A stretch of DNA of 64,000 bases from Sulfurospirillum halorespirans DSM 13726 (GCF_001723605.1 NZ_CP017111.1:62001-126000); one strand, 5' to 3'. Positions 8,984-16,413 are shown, numbered from the stretch's first letter. Notes: generated by a model from the sequence alone, not told the origin. A program made the numbers and translations.

Positions 8984-9040
8984 ATATATTATTTAGTTTA
9001 GGACATAGAATTTTGAATTAGTATATCTAGCGTCTGAGTG

Positions 9041-9106
9041 GATATCTTCGTACCCAATTTCATCACTTCAAAGGTCGCCAGATTTGAATCCTACATGTAC
9101 AGATGA
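9041..9106 (+). pseudogene. 3' remnant of the zinc-ribbon gene upstream of fic
   Basis: In frame this reads D-I-F-V-P-N-F-I-T-S-K-V-A-R-F-E-S-Y and stops at TGA 9104. It matches the last codons of the intact zinc-ribbon gene (D-I-D-S-P-N-F-I-A-S-K-V-T-K-L-E-P-Y at 5622-5680). A TGA sits two codons before the match begins, so only the tail survives. With the fragment at 5664-5800 it forms an imperfect direct repeat, about 5622-5800 and 9041-9200, around the STAND gene. Confidence 0.7.
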
Positions 9107-9935
9107 TTGCCTCAAACTCCTCAATAAATACCAGGGTAAATTAATATCGGATCAATATCGAAATATAGAAGCCACGATAGGTAATCATGCTCTCGAGGGA
9201 ATGTTTGCAGATAAATACGATATTGATAGATTAGTACGTATGGCAAAAAATGATTTATCCTATGAAGAAGCACGCATTGAGGCTATCACAGAGATCAAAA
9301 ACATACGTGCGCAGATCCAAGATAAGAATACCGAACTGCCACTCTTTGATCAAGAACTATTAAGCTCGAATAAAGTCGAGGCCATAAATTTAAAAGATTT
9401 ATTTTTGAAAGAACAAAAGCTAACGCTTATTACAGAATTATCGATAAGAGATAAGCCAGTTACGGGGATCTTCGATTTTAACTACCTCCAGGCCATTCAT
9501 AAACGCCTCTTTGATGATGTCTATACGTTTGCCGGAAAAGATCGTTTTGAGATGGGATATCCTGGTGTATTTGTCAAAGGTGGGACACGCTTCACACCAG
9601 GGATCAAATTACCAGAAGTATCCAAAGCTCTTTTTGATGCGCTTCGAGATGATAATTTTTTTGTGAATTTGGATCACAAAGAATTTGCTCAGGAAATGGC
9701 GATCTTTTTTAATGGGTTAAACTTGCTGCATCCATTCCGTGAGGGAAATGGGCGAACGCAGCGTTTATTTATGGAAAGCCTCGCTCAAAATGCCGGTTAC
9801 ATTTTATCACTCCATCAAGTCTCTCAAGAGGCAATGATCAGAGCGTGTCAAAACGCTGCTAAAGGGTTTATCAATAGCCTCGAGATACTTATGAGGCATC
9901 ATCTTGAGCTGATAGAAACAAGCGATAGAAGCTAA
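9084..9935 (+). CDS. fic: Fic family protein with fused VbhA-like inhibitory segment
   Basis: A 283-residue Fic protein with the complete active loop HPFREGNGRTQR (His216 to Arg227), so AMP-transfer or related nucleotidyl transfer is expected. Before the Fic core, residues 30-75 read NHALEGM followed by a helical segment ending EEARIEAITEI. This resembles VbhA-type antitoxins with their (S/T)xxxE(G/N) helix fused to the toxin. Here Glu38-Gly39 are kept, but the Ser/Thr position is Asn34. The start is TTG 9084, supported by the conserved overlap with the zinc-ribbon tail. An ATG at codon 40 would remove the inhibitory helix. It is likely a self-inhibited toxin or interbacterial/phage-response enzyme. 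Confidence 0.85.
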   Translation: MNPTCTDDCLKLLNKYQGKLISDQYRNIEATIGNHALEGMFADKYDIDRLVRMAKNDLSYEEARIEAITEIKNIRAQIQDKNTELPLFDQELLSSNKVEAINLKDLFLKEQKLTLITELSIRDKPVTGIFDFNYLQAIHKRLFDDVYTFAGKDRFEMGYPGVFVKGGTRFTPGIKLPEVSKALFDALRDDNFFVNLDHKEFAQEMAIFFNGLNLLHPFREGNGRTQRLFMESLAQNAGYILSLHQVSQEAMIRACQNAAKGFINSLEILMRHHLELIETSDRS

Positions 9936-10013
9936 GGAATGAACGCTCTAGAGTGAATAAGTGAAAATACCAAGAGCGTAGCCATAAAGGATCATTGTAA
10001 TAATCGACCACCG

Positions 10014-10091
10014 CACCTCTTAAACCCACCGATGAAAAAACCGTGTCGGTATTTTTCACAGTGTGTGTGTAACCCGGTGCTATCTCCAGAT
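10014..10091. repeat. direct repeat copy A (78 bp) flanking the PLD/zinc-finger pair
   Basis: Begins CACCTCTTAAACCCACCG and ends GGTGCTATCTCCAGAT. It matches 12362-12437 base for base except for one extra GT in a short GT run. It contains a short inverted repeat (ACCGA ... TCGGT, 13-base loop, then ATTTTT) and a second possible pairing (CACCG with CGGTG). It starts 78 bases after fic ends. The rest of 9936-10160 shows no gene. Confidence 0.9.
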
Positions 10092-10160
10092 CAGATTAAT
10101 TAGAAACTGAACATTACTCTAGTTATAAAGTAAGAAACCAAGATATTGGCACATTATATT

Positions 10161-11369
10161 TTAATTAGAAAACAGATTTCCATCATACAAAATAGCATCT
10201 AACATAGCAGCTCGGTTATTCCAAAGAGCTAATTCTTCTGCTTTTTGAGGTTTTCCGCTATCCCACCATTTTGTATTTTTGATTCTTTCGATGATATCAT
10301 CCCAATAGCGTTCATATTCTTTTCTGCCAATTTTTTTAATTCCGAAATCATCATACAAGATTTTTTCATTTGCTCCAGTTAAGCAAAAAAATACATCTGG
10401 TCTTATCATTGACAGGATACGACTTACGGTGGGAACTCCATAACCATATTTATCATGCTCTTGAAAATATTCAATATATTTAAGGTAATCCTCTTTATTA
10501 ATATCACCATCTTTTGGAATGTGTTTCAGGGCTTTAGATATATTTACATGTTCATCAGAAATTCTATTTTTAAACCGTGGTGATGCCATGTGTCCAAAAT
10601 ACATCCAATCTAACTCTGGATTATCTTTATCATATTTTACAATTCCAGCAATTTGTTTTCTGTATTCTTCCGGCATATCTTTATATTCCCATTTTGTAAA
10701 ATATTCATGAGCTTTTTTTAAAAGTTCAAGTCTAATCTCAAAAGAATGGTATTTATCATTTTTTGCACTTTTATAAAATTGTGACCATGTAAGAGTCATA
10801 ATATTTGATAGATATGCAGGTTTTCCTGGCGATTCTTGACTATATTCATCTGCCAAATGTGACCGTATATGTAATTTCTTATCCCATAGGCTCTTATATC
10901 GGTTGTAGTCGTCATCATTAAATATTTGCGCAGATGACCAGTACCTTTCTAGTTCATTACTTAACTGAGTGAATATAATACTTGCTTGAGAATCATTACT
11001 GTTAAAATGGAGAAGCATTTCAGTATTTTTTTTCATTGCAGCAGCCGTAAAATTAGCACTTCCTATCAAACACTCCCATTCATTTTCAGAATTTGAAAAT
11101 AAATATACTTTCGAATGAAATATTCCCTTAGGATCTGTTTTAAATCTCATATGATCACTATTTAGGAAGGCTTTAATAAACTCGGGATGCGTTTGATAAA
11201 AATGAATACCGACACAACTATGATAGATTTTAGAGGTATTTTTCATAAGCATATCAAAAGCCAAAGAGTTATTTGATGCCCATGCACTAGCAAATTGAAT
11301 TTGCTCATATTTTTGAATCAGTTTGCATAATGTGGACTCAATTTGTCTAGGGGTAGTTAGTAAGTGCAT
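10161..11369 (-). CDS. phospholipase D-like (HKD-type) family protein
   Basis: A 402-residue protein whose N-terminal 150 residues contain a PLD-type site: GIFHSKVYLF (His85, Lys87) followed by LIGSANFTAAAMKKNTEM. The Asp of a strict HxKxxxxD is Ser92, so this is one of the variant nuclease-like members found in defence and type III restriction contexts. Residues 200-400 are alpha-helical, rich in W and Y, with IRPDVFFCLTG and KNTKWWDSGKP, and match no domain I know. It is first or second in a reverse-strand pair with the zinc-finger gene (58-base gap), and the pair sits between the two direct repeats. Role inferred as defence. Confidence 0.7.
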   Translation of the reverse strand: MHLLTTPRQIESTLCKLIQKYEQIQFASAWASNNSLAFDMLMKNTSKIYHSCVGIHFYQTHPEFIKAFLNSDHMRFKTDPKGIFHSKVYLFSNSENEWECLIGSANFTAAAMKKNTEMLLHFNSNDSQASIIFTQLSNELERYWSSAQIFNDDDYNRYKSLWDKKLHIRSHLADEYSQESPGKPAYLSNIMTLTWSQFYKSAKNDKYHSFEIRLELLKKAHEYFTKWEYKDMPEEYRKQIAGIVKYDKDNPELDWMYFGHMASPRFKNRISDEHVNISKALKHIPKDGDINKEDYLKYIEYFQEHDKYGYGVPTVSRILSMIRPDVFFCLTGANEKILYDDFGIKKIGRKEYERYWDDIIERIKNTKWWDSGKPQKAEELALWNNRAAMLDAILYDGNLFSN

Positions 11370-11427
11370 ATTGTTACCTTATAATGAATTCAAGATTATT
11401 CATACGTAAGCCCAACTCTAAATCTAC

Positions 11428-12132
11428 CTAAATTATTTTGTTACACCAATCAATTTGTTTAGGAGACAACTTTATGTAAGGCGCACTTAAATAGTCTATG
11501 TTGGTCTCAATGGGACTAGCCGTAATTGGTGTGGTATTGTTATACGAATAGCGATATAAATTTGCATTAAAACCATCGTGTATCCACAGTTGATCAAAAT
11601 TCTCTATCCCTCCGTCATACATAAAAATGAATTTATAGATTCTTTTTTTTTGATAACTACGACTTGGTAGAAAATTTATTAAAGTAACTAAGACATATGG
11701 TAGATATTCTGGCTTTAGATTGGCATATGCATATATATTTAATCTTGATGCTTCTTTTAGTATTTCGATAAATTCTTCTTTGAAAGCTAAGCAAGGTGCG
11801 ATCTTAAGTATTCTTGTATAAATATGCTCTAAATGATTTTTCAAAAATTCTTTATTTGCCCGAACAATTGCTGGATCAGGATGCGTTGGAAACAATATTA
11901 GATAAGGAAGAGCATTTTTTGCTTTAGTTGGACAATATGAATTATGATCAACATGGTAAAAATGCTCATTGTCTTGAGTTTGTCCACCTCTTAACCTCAT
12001 ATCGTGTTTGCATACAGGGCATCTTGCTGGAGAGGCTAACCGATCAGTTACATGGCCGTTGTCGACAATAAACTGTTTATATTCTAGTATAGAAATGACT
12101 TTATCTAAAGTAGGATGCAAGGCTCTATCCAT
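11428..12132 (-). CDS. zinc-finger protein of unknown function (CoiA-like N-terminus)
   Basis: A 234-residue protein with a probable metal site: C-P-V-C at 38-41, then E-H-F-Y-H-V-D-H and a Cys at 67. The spacing recalls the zinc element of CoiA-like competence proteins and some HNH-adjacent fingers. The C-terminal 150 residues are mostly helical, with the segment LKPEYLPYVLVTLINFLPSR, and I recognise no family. It is transcribed before the PLD-like gene and is probably co-expressed with it. The pair is the whole cargo between the two direct repeats. Confidence 0.55.
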   Translation of the reverse strand: MDRALHPTLDKVISILEYKQFIVDNGHVTDRLASPARCPVCKHDMRLRGGQTQDNEHFYHVDHNSYCPTKAKNALPYLILFPTHPDPAIVRANKEFLKNHLEHIYTRILKIAPCLAFKEEFIEILKEASRLNIYAYANLKPEYLPYVLVTLINFLPSRSYQKKRIYKFIFMYDGGIENFDQLWIHDGFNANLYRYSYNNTTPITASPIETNIDYLSAPYIKLSPKQIDWCNKII

Positions 12133-12301
12133 GATAATCCTTTGAATATTGATTGTAAAGAAGTATAAACAATAAATAACGTGATAATAGATTTAATGTA
12201 ACTTTAGCAAAATTTATTGTTGCCTATTATACGTTAAAATAATAACTTGTTATTCAAATATAATTTTGGATATTTTATATAAATAATAGTGTGGCATGAA
12301 A

Positions 12302-12323
12302 AAAATAAGCAAATGCTTATTTT
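12302..12323. other. 10-bp inverted repeat in the 12133-12527 intergenic stretch
   Basis: AAAATAAGCA, two bases, then TGCTTATTTT is a perfect hairpin or dyad. It lies 170 bases upstream of the reverse-strand zinc-finger gene, so it is more likely an operator or a terminator of lost material than its terminator. The rest of 12133-12527 is AT-rich, carries repeat copy B and the TTGGAG ribosome site of the 12528 gene, and shows no other gene. Confidence 0.45.
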
Positions 12324-12361
12324 GATGTGGCAAAAGTCGTTATTAGAGTCAGTCGCTGACA

Positions 12362-12437
12362 CACCTCTTAAACCCACCGATGAAAAAACCGTGTCGGTAT
12401 TTTTCACAGTGTGTGTAACCCGGTGCTATCTCCAGAT
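12362..12437. repeat. direct repeat copy B (76 bp) flanking the PLD/zinc-finger pair
   Basis: Same sequence as 10014-10091 in the same orientation, one GT dinucleotide shorter. The similarity stops sharply at both ends, so this is a true short duplication. It lies 91 bases before the GIY-YIG gene. Together the copies bound a 2.3 kb cassette. Confidence 0.9.
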
Positions 12438-12527
12438 TAGATCGATGATCGATTAAAGATTTTTTTAGAAAAAACTCAAAGTGCCGATATTTTTTTTTAA
12501 TAAAAATTTTCAATTATTGGAGCTACT

Positions 12528-13580
12528 ATGACACAAAAAGAATATGAAAACGACATAGTTAATAAACCATTTATAAAGTCAGTAACATTTCATAGCGAAA
12601 ATGGGCAAATGAAATTAGTTGATGAACCCAATAATTTTTCAAATACCAATCATCCAATTGGATCTATCCCTTTACAATTAATTAATGCATTAAAAAAAAC
12701 ATTAGATAAGCATGAAATAAATCTATTTGAAAATTTTATTAGATCAAAAGAATGCTCAGAAAAAACAATCAAAAATACTACATTGAATAGTTTTGTAAAA
12801 GAATGTATAAATAAGTTTATTAATAGTTTAACTGATACTAAAGAACAAATTTCAGAAGATCACGATAATTTAGAAGTTATTTATCTTCAATCTTTCTATG
12901 GACCCCCAGTAAATATAATGATTAAATTAATAGTCGACAGTAGGCTTATACCTTTTGGGTTTAGCGAATTTAATTTTGATATTAATGAATATATGGAGAC
13001 AACCGAAGGTAAATTTATATTAAAAAGTTATAGCGAAGAAGATGATAAATATTTTGATTCAATTGGGTGCAGTTACAGATTTATCGTTTCTGGCTCAAAA
13101 GGAGATTTATTCCATCAATTTAGTTTTCCAAATGTAAAAAAGGATAAAAATATTGCAAAGGCAATGGATATCTTAATTCCCCCTATGGGAAATAATAAAA
13201 CTAATATATTTTGGCAATGTTTAGATCATTTTATATTATATGAAGTTAAATTGGCACCGTGTAACAGATTGGATTTTAGTAATGGTAAGCTAACTCCACG
13301 GGAGATTTTGGACAATAAAACGCACATTGTCTATATAGCTAGAGATATCGACAATGTTGTGAGATACATTGGTGAAGGTAAGAAAGATAGATATTTACAT
13401 GTAAACTCTGGGGTATCTCATGTTAAAGAGTTAAATAGAGAGTATTTCGAAGGAAGGCAAATGAGCATTGAAATATATAATGATAACCTATCTAAGATAG
13501 AATCTCTATCTATTGAGCGATTTTTACTCAATAAATATAAGAAATGTGGACTATGGAATAGCAAAGATTACGAAAAATAA
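12528..13580 (+). CDS. protein with C-terminal GIY-YIG-like nuclease domain
   Basis: A 350-residue protein with TTGGAG 7 bases before its ATG. Residues 265-350 read H-I-V-Y-I-A-R-D then V-R-Y-I-G-E-G-K-K-D-R, S-H-V-K-E-L-N, IESLSIERFLL and LWN at the end. This fits a GIY-YIG-type nuclease core (VYI ... YIGEG, conserved Arg, Glu and terminal Asn). The first 260 residues are low-complexity, charged and unknown, and may recognise DNA or a partner. It stands alone between repeat copy B and a terminator-like hairpin, which suits a separately acquired defence cargo. Very AT-rich. It has one TTACATGTAA at 13395-13404. Confidence 0.6.
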   Translation: MTQKEYENDIVNKPFIKSVTFHSENGQMKLVDEPNNFSNTNHPIGSIPLQLINALKKTLDKHEINLFENFIRSKECSEKTIKNTTLNSFVKECINKFINSLTDTKEQISEDHDNLEVIYLQSFYGPPVNIMIKLIVDSRLIPFGFSEFNFDINEYMETTEGKFILKSYSEEDDKYFDSIGCSYRFIVSGSKGDLFHQFSFPNVKKDKNIAKAMDILIPPMGNNKTNIFWQCLDHFILYEVKLAPCNRLDFSNGKLTPREILDNKTHIVYIARDIDNVVRYIGEGKKDRYLHVNSGVSHVKELNREYFEGRQMSIEIYNDNLSKIESLSIERFLLNKYKKCGLWNSKDYEK

Positions 13581-13597
13581 ATATTTAAAAGCAACTT

Positions 13598-13628
13598 ATA
13601 CAACTCTGTATATTATGCAGAGTTGTAT
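13598..13628 (+). terminator. hairpin between convergent genes
   Basis: ATACAACTCTG and CAGAGTTGTAT form a perfect 11-bp stem with a 9-base loop just after the GIY-YIG gene and before the end of the reverse-strand 13682 gene. There is no clean T-run, so termination is likely but not certain. It could serve both strands. Confidence 0.6.
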
Positions 13629-13681
13629 AGTAACAAGTTTGTATAAGCCGAATAAGTTATTTTGAGAAAATTCAATAGTAT

Positions 13682-14200
13682 TTATTTAAGTACGAGATCA
13701 ACACCTAAAAGGTTATTAAAACCCGTGTATGCTCTGATCTCTTTACGCCAATTCTTTTCTAAAATTGATCTTTCACTTGCTTTGTTATAGCAATTAGCGT
13801 AATGGGTATCACCCATCGCCACATTAAAAAAAAAGCCACTTGCAATACCACTAAAAAACAGAATTAAGATCATAAAACCTTGTACGACTTGATTTTTTGG
13901 TTTTAAAAGCATTGTTTGCAATTTATGTGAAAGGTAAACACTAATTGCCAACATTACAACGATAAATAAAGCAAAAAGGATTAAAGCTGTAATAATGTTT
14001 GCGTCTGCTGTACCATGTCCTAAAACAGAGTCGGCACTTGCACCACAACGAATATCTCTTGTAAGGTCAAAAAATACTGGATCAGGGTAAAACGCGATAA
14101 AAGGGATAGTAAAAAGACCAAAGGCAAAAATGAGTTTTAATGTTAACGAAATCAATTTTGTTTTACTGTTCGGCATTATAAATTCATTCTGTTTTGTCAT
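13682..14200 (-). CDS. hypothetical membrane protein, 172 aa
   Basis: Three clear hydrophobic segments (about residues 19-40, 68-92, 107-128) with a cytoplasmic lysine-rich N-terminus. A region between the first two carries D-I-R-C-G-A-S, and a cysteine follows the third (A-N-C-Y), which could form a disulphide outside the membrane. It abuts the next upstream gene (14201) and is probably the last gene of the repressor operon. No family recognised. Confidence 0.5.
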   Translation of the reverse strand: MTKQNEFIMPNSKTKLISLTLKLIFAFGLFTIPFIAFYPDPVFFDLTRDIRCGASADSVLGHGTADANIITALILFALFIVVMLAISVYLSHKLQTMLLKPKNQVVQGFMILILFFSGIASGFFFNVAMGDTHYANCYNKASERSILEKNWRKEIRAYTGFNNLLGVDLVLK

Positions 14201-14641
14201 TTATATAAAAAAAATATATATGCATATAGCTGAATAGATGGCAAGAAACAAAATCATTTGTTTGACGGTAAAATCAGTTTTCCATTTTCTATAAGCTTTC
14301 TCGAGCATATAAATACAAATAAACACTACGAGCGTTGTGAGCATTAAAAAATACCACCTATACTCAAATGTCGTAATGACCCATTTCGGCTTAAAAAGCT
14401 CAACTAAAAAAAGTGTAAAAACAAGCGCTATCCATCCCCATAGAATTATTTTCGCATGCAAGGATAGGAAGAAAGATGAAAGATACTTATGGCTATCGTC
14501 ATCTGCAAGACAAGATATTTTTGGGATAGTATAATTATTTACTGTGTCAACATTTGCATTGAATGCTACACCAGTAGTGTGATCGTGTAGGGTTGCGCTA
14601 CTAAAGTTATTATTGACTACTTGATTAGGAAGATCAGACAT
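14201..14641 (-). CDS. membrane protein with N-terminal motif shared with the adjacent repressor
   Basis: A 146-residue protein with a soluble N-terminal 55 residues followed by three hydrophobic segments (about 63-82, 93-112, 124-146). Residues 8-25 read VVNNNFSSATLHDHTTGV. The repressor encoded 2 bases upstream has INNFQNSTLSGNATGV at 68-83. Two unrelated proteins in one operon that share a short Asn/Gly/Thr-rich motif outside their domains recall homotypic (amyloid-like) signalling motifs, here linking a DNA-binding protein to a membrane effector. Function is inferred; no family recognised. Confidence 0.55.
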   Translation of the reverse strand: MSDLPNQVVNNNFSSATLHDHTTGVAFNANVDTVNNYTIPKISCLADDDSHKYLSSFFLSLHAKIILWGWIALVFTLFLVELFKPKWVITTFEYRWYFLMLTTLVVFICIYMLEKAYRKWKTDFTVKQMILFLAIYSAICIYIFFI

Positions 14642-14643
14642 TT

Positions 14644-15060
14644 TTATTCCTTTGATTGAATCATTTGAAACAATAAAGCATGTAGTTTGTTTTGATCATC
14701 TTGATATTTTTTGCATAGTTCTTTGAAAAGAGTTTTTGCAAAATCATCACATGGCAAGAAATCACCTTCTTGATTCGCAGATAATGATATTTTATTGGTT
14801 GATCCAATTTCAACACCAGTCGCATTCCCTGATAAAGTTGAATTTTGAAAATTATTTATTTGAGAATGATCATTTTTGAATAGTATTGATAAAATTTCTG
14901 GATTTTCTTCTGCTACTTTTTCTACTAATGCACCAATAGCATTTCGACTGCGCCATCCACTAATAGTTGATTGTGTTGTTGATAATTTTTCAGCAAGTTC
15001 AGTGATAGTCTTAATATTGTAATGTTTAATAAGCTTTTGAATTAATATCTCAATATTCAA
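14644..15060 (-). CDS. CI-like helix-turn-helix repressor
   Basis: A 138-residue protein with an N-terminal HTH at about 15-45 (I-T-E-L-A-E-K-L, S-T-T-Q-S-T-I-S-G-W-R-S-R) of the phage CI repressor type. There is no peptidase or oligomerisation domain of the usual length. Instead a linker holds the motif INNFQNSTLSGNATGV, and a helical tail of about 40 residues ends the protein. It is divergent from the replication/transfer operon, whose promoter lies 41 bases from its start, so it probably represses that operon. It heads an operon with two membrane proteins. Confidence 0.75.
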   Translation of the reverse strand: MNIEILIQKLIKHYNIKTITELAEKLSTTQSTISGWRSRNAIGALVEKVAEENPEILSILFKNDHSQINNFQNSTLSGNATGVEIGSTNKISLSANQEGDFLPCDDFAKTLFKELCKKYQDDQNKLHALLFQMIQSKE

Positions 15061-15100
15061 TATATATCCTTTTATTTAATTGCATATTTCAATATTATTC

Positions 15101-15129
15101 TTGACAAGTATTTAATTATGAGATAAAAT
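15101..15129 (+). promoter_or_regulatory. sigma-70-type promoter of the replication/transfer operon
   Basis: A consensus -35 TTGACA (15101-15106), a 17-base spacer and -10 TAAAAT (15124-15129) point toward the replisome-organizer gene. The site lies immediately upstream of the divergent CI-like repressor, where its operator would be expected. The transcript would have a leader of about 240 bases containing the hairpins at 15241-15323. Confidence 0.75.
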
Positions 15130-15240
15130 ACAATTTAAAATATTGATAATTTATTAAAATATTCGTTATTTTATCAAAAAGCCGTTTAAAATACAAAAAT
15201 ATGGAGGAAAAATAAAACTAGGAGTAAATTATTGATAAAA

Positions 15241-15323
15241 CATTTTCCCTATCAACGACCAAGCAGTTAGGGAAAATGCTAACACCGTTCTGAGTTGAGG
15301 GTGTGGTCTGCAATTCTACCACA
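15241..15323 (+). other. structured leader or origin-like region with three hairpins
   Basis: Three inverted repeats follow each other: CATTTTCCCTA / TAGGGAAAATG (11 bp, 15241-15251 with 15268-15278), ACACC / GGTGT (15282-15286 with 15300-15304), and TGTGGT / ACCACA (15302-15307 with 15318-15323). The last two overlap and exclude each other. The stretch lies 54 bases before the replisome-organizer ATG. It may be a regulatory RNA leader, an antisense target or the replication origin. No known riboswitch fold is recognised. Confidence 0.55.
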
Positions 15324-15376
15324 AATCCCTCTGATTGTTAAAAATTCAAAATTTGAAAAATACACAAAGGGATACT

Positions 15377-16159
15377 ATGGCCAAAAAATACTACTGGTTA
15401 AAGCTACCAAACAACTTTTTTGTTGACCCAAAGATCAAAAAACTTCGCCGTATCGCTGGCGGTGACACCTACGTCATTATCTTTCTAAAAATGATGTTGT
15501 TAGTCATTAATACTAACGGCATTCTTGAATTTGAAGGCATCGAAAAAACGTTGGAAGATGAGTTGTCTTTAAAGCTTGATGAGGATGAGAATAACGTGAA
15601 AGTTGTCCTAGCCTTTTTAAGTTCTAATGGAGAGCTAGAGGAAGTTTCAGATGAAGCCTTTTTATTGCAACGTGTTCCTGATCTTATCGGTAAGGAAGGC
15701 GATAGCGCCGAGAGAATGCGAAAGTTAAGAGAGCGTCAAAACGTAGGTGAAATACCATTAACGTCACATTGTGACGGCTATGTGACAAGAAGTGACACAG
15801 AGAAAGAGAAAGATATAGAGAAAGAGATAAAACCCTCTCTCTTTCTCTCTCCCACTCCAGAAAGAAAAGAGAGATTTGATTTAAAGTATCTCAATAAGTT
15901 CAGGGAAGAACTTATCACTACATGCCCTACTTTCGCGTTCAGCCTTCAAGGGAAGATGGGTTATTCGAGTAATCATCTTGGCTTTTGTATCAAGGGCGGT
16001 TACATCTTTGATCTCCACACCAATAAAATCGTTAAAAGCACTGAGAGCTTTGAGATTTGGCAATACCTCTACCACGTAAAAACTCATGTTCTTGATCTCG
16101 CACAAATACAAGCACAAAACCAACATAAGGAAGAAAACTATGCAAACAACAATCAGTGA
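15377..16159 (+). CDS. phage-type replisome organizer protein
   Basis: The ATG at 15377 is chosen for its AAAGGGA site and because the protein then begins MAKKYYWLKLPNNFF. The first 120 residues match replisome-organizer N-terminal domains: KYYWLKLP, F-x-D-P-K-I-K-K-L-R-R-I-A-G-G-D-T-Y, then hydrophobic I-F-L-K-M-M-L-L and N-G-I-L-E-F-E-G-I. The C-terminal half is charged and low-complexity (an EKEKDIEKEIK run) and then a DNA-binding-like segment. Such proteins bind origin DNA and load the host helicase. Its presence suggests the element replicates autonomously after excision. First gene of a ten-gene operon. Confidence 0.8.
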   Translation: MAKKYYWLKLPNNFFVDPKIKKLRRIAGGDTYVIIFLKMMLLVINTNGILEFEGIEKTLEDELSLKLDEDENNVKVVLAFLSSNGELEEVSDEAFLLQRVPDLIGKEGDSAERMRKLRERQNVGEIPLTSHCDGYVTRSDTEKEKDIEKEIKPSLFLSPTPERKERFDLKYLNKFREELITTCPTFAFSLQGKMGYSSNHLGFCIKGGYIFDLHTNKIVKSTESFEIWQYLYHVKTHVLDLAQIQAQNQHKEENYANNNQ

Positions 16160-16403
16160 AAACGCAGCCAAAATCCTAGCGGAACTTAACTCAAACCCTG
16201 TTTTTAAAAAGCTCATTTGTCTAAATCAAAAGCAAGCGGCCGAAGCAATCGGCGTTAGCTCAACGACTTTGAGTTTGTTACGCCGAGATGGTTTAGGTCC
16301 ACAATTTATCAAGGTGACACAGAGAGGTAAGAGAGCTAGAGTCCTTTATACAAAGTTAGAACTAGCCGAGTGGCTTTCTCGCAGCACCATTAAAACCATG
16401 TAA
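16140..16403 (+). CDS. helix-turn-helix (excisionase/AlpA-like) protein
   Basis: An 87-residue protein. The ATG at 16140 follows AAGGAAG and overlaps the end of the previous gene by 20 bases. L-N-Q-K-Q-A-A-E-A-I-G-V-S-S-T-T-L-S-L-L-R-R-D-G is a winged-helix/AlpA-type HTH. The following G-P-Q-F-I-K and R-V-L-Y-T-K-L-E-L-A-E-W-L are the usual continuation of excisionase-like regulators. It may regulate the operon or act in excision. Confidence 0.7.
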   Translation: MQTTISENAAKILAELNSNPVFKKLICLNQKQAAEAIGVSSTTLSLLRRDGLGPQFIKVTQRGKRARVLYTKLELAEWLSRSTIKTM

Positions 16404-16413
16404 GAGGTGTGTG

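Noticed and set aside
10014-12437. Insertion sequence ends
   Set aside because: The repeats are direct, not inverted, and neither gene between them resembles a transposase.
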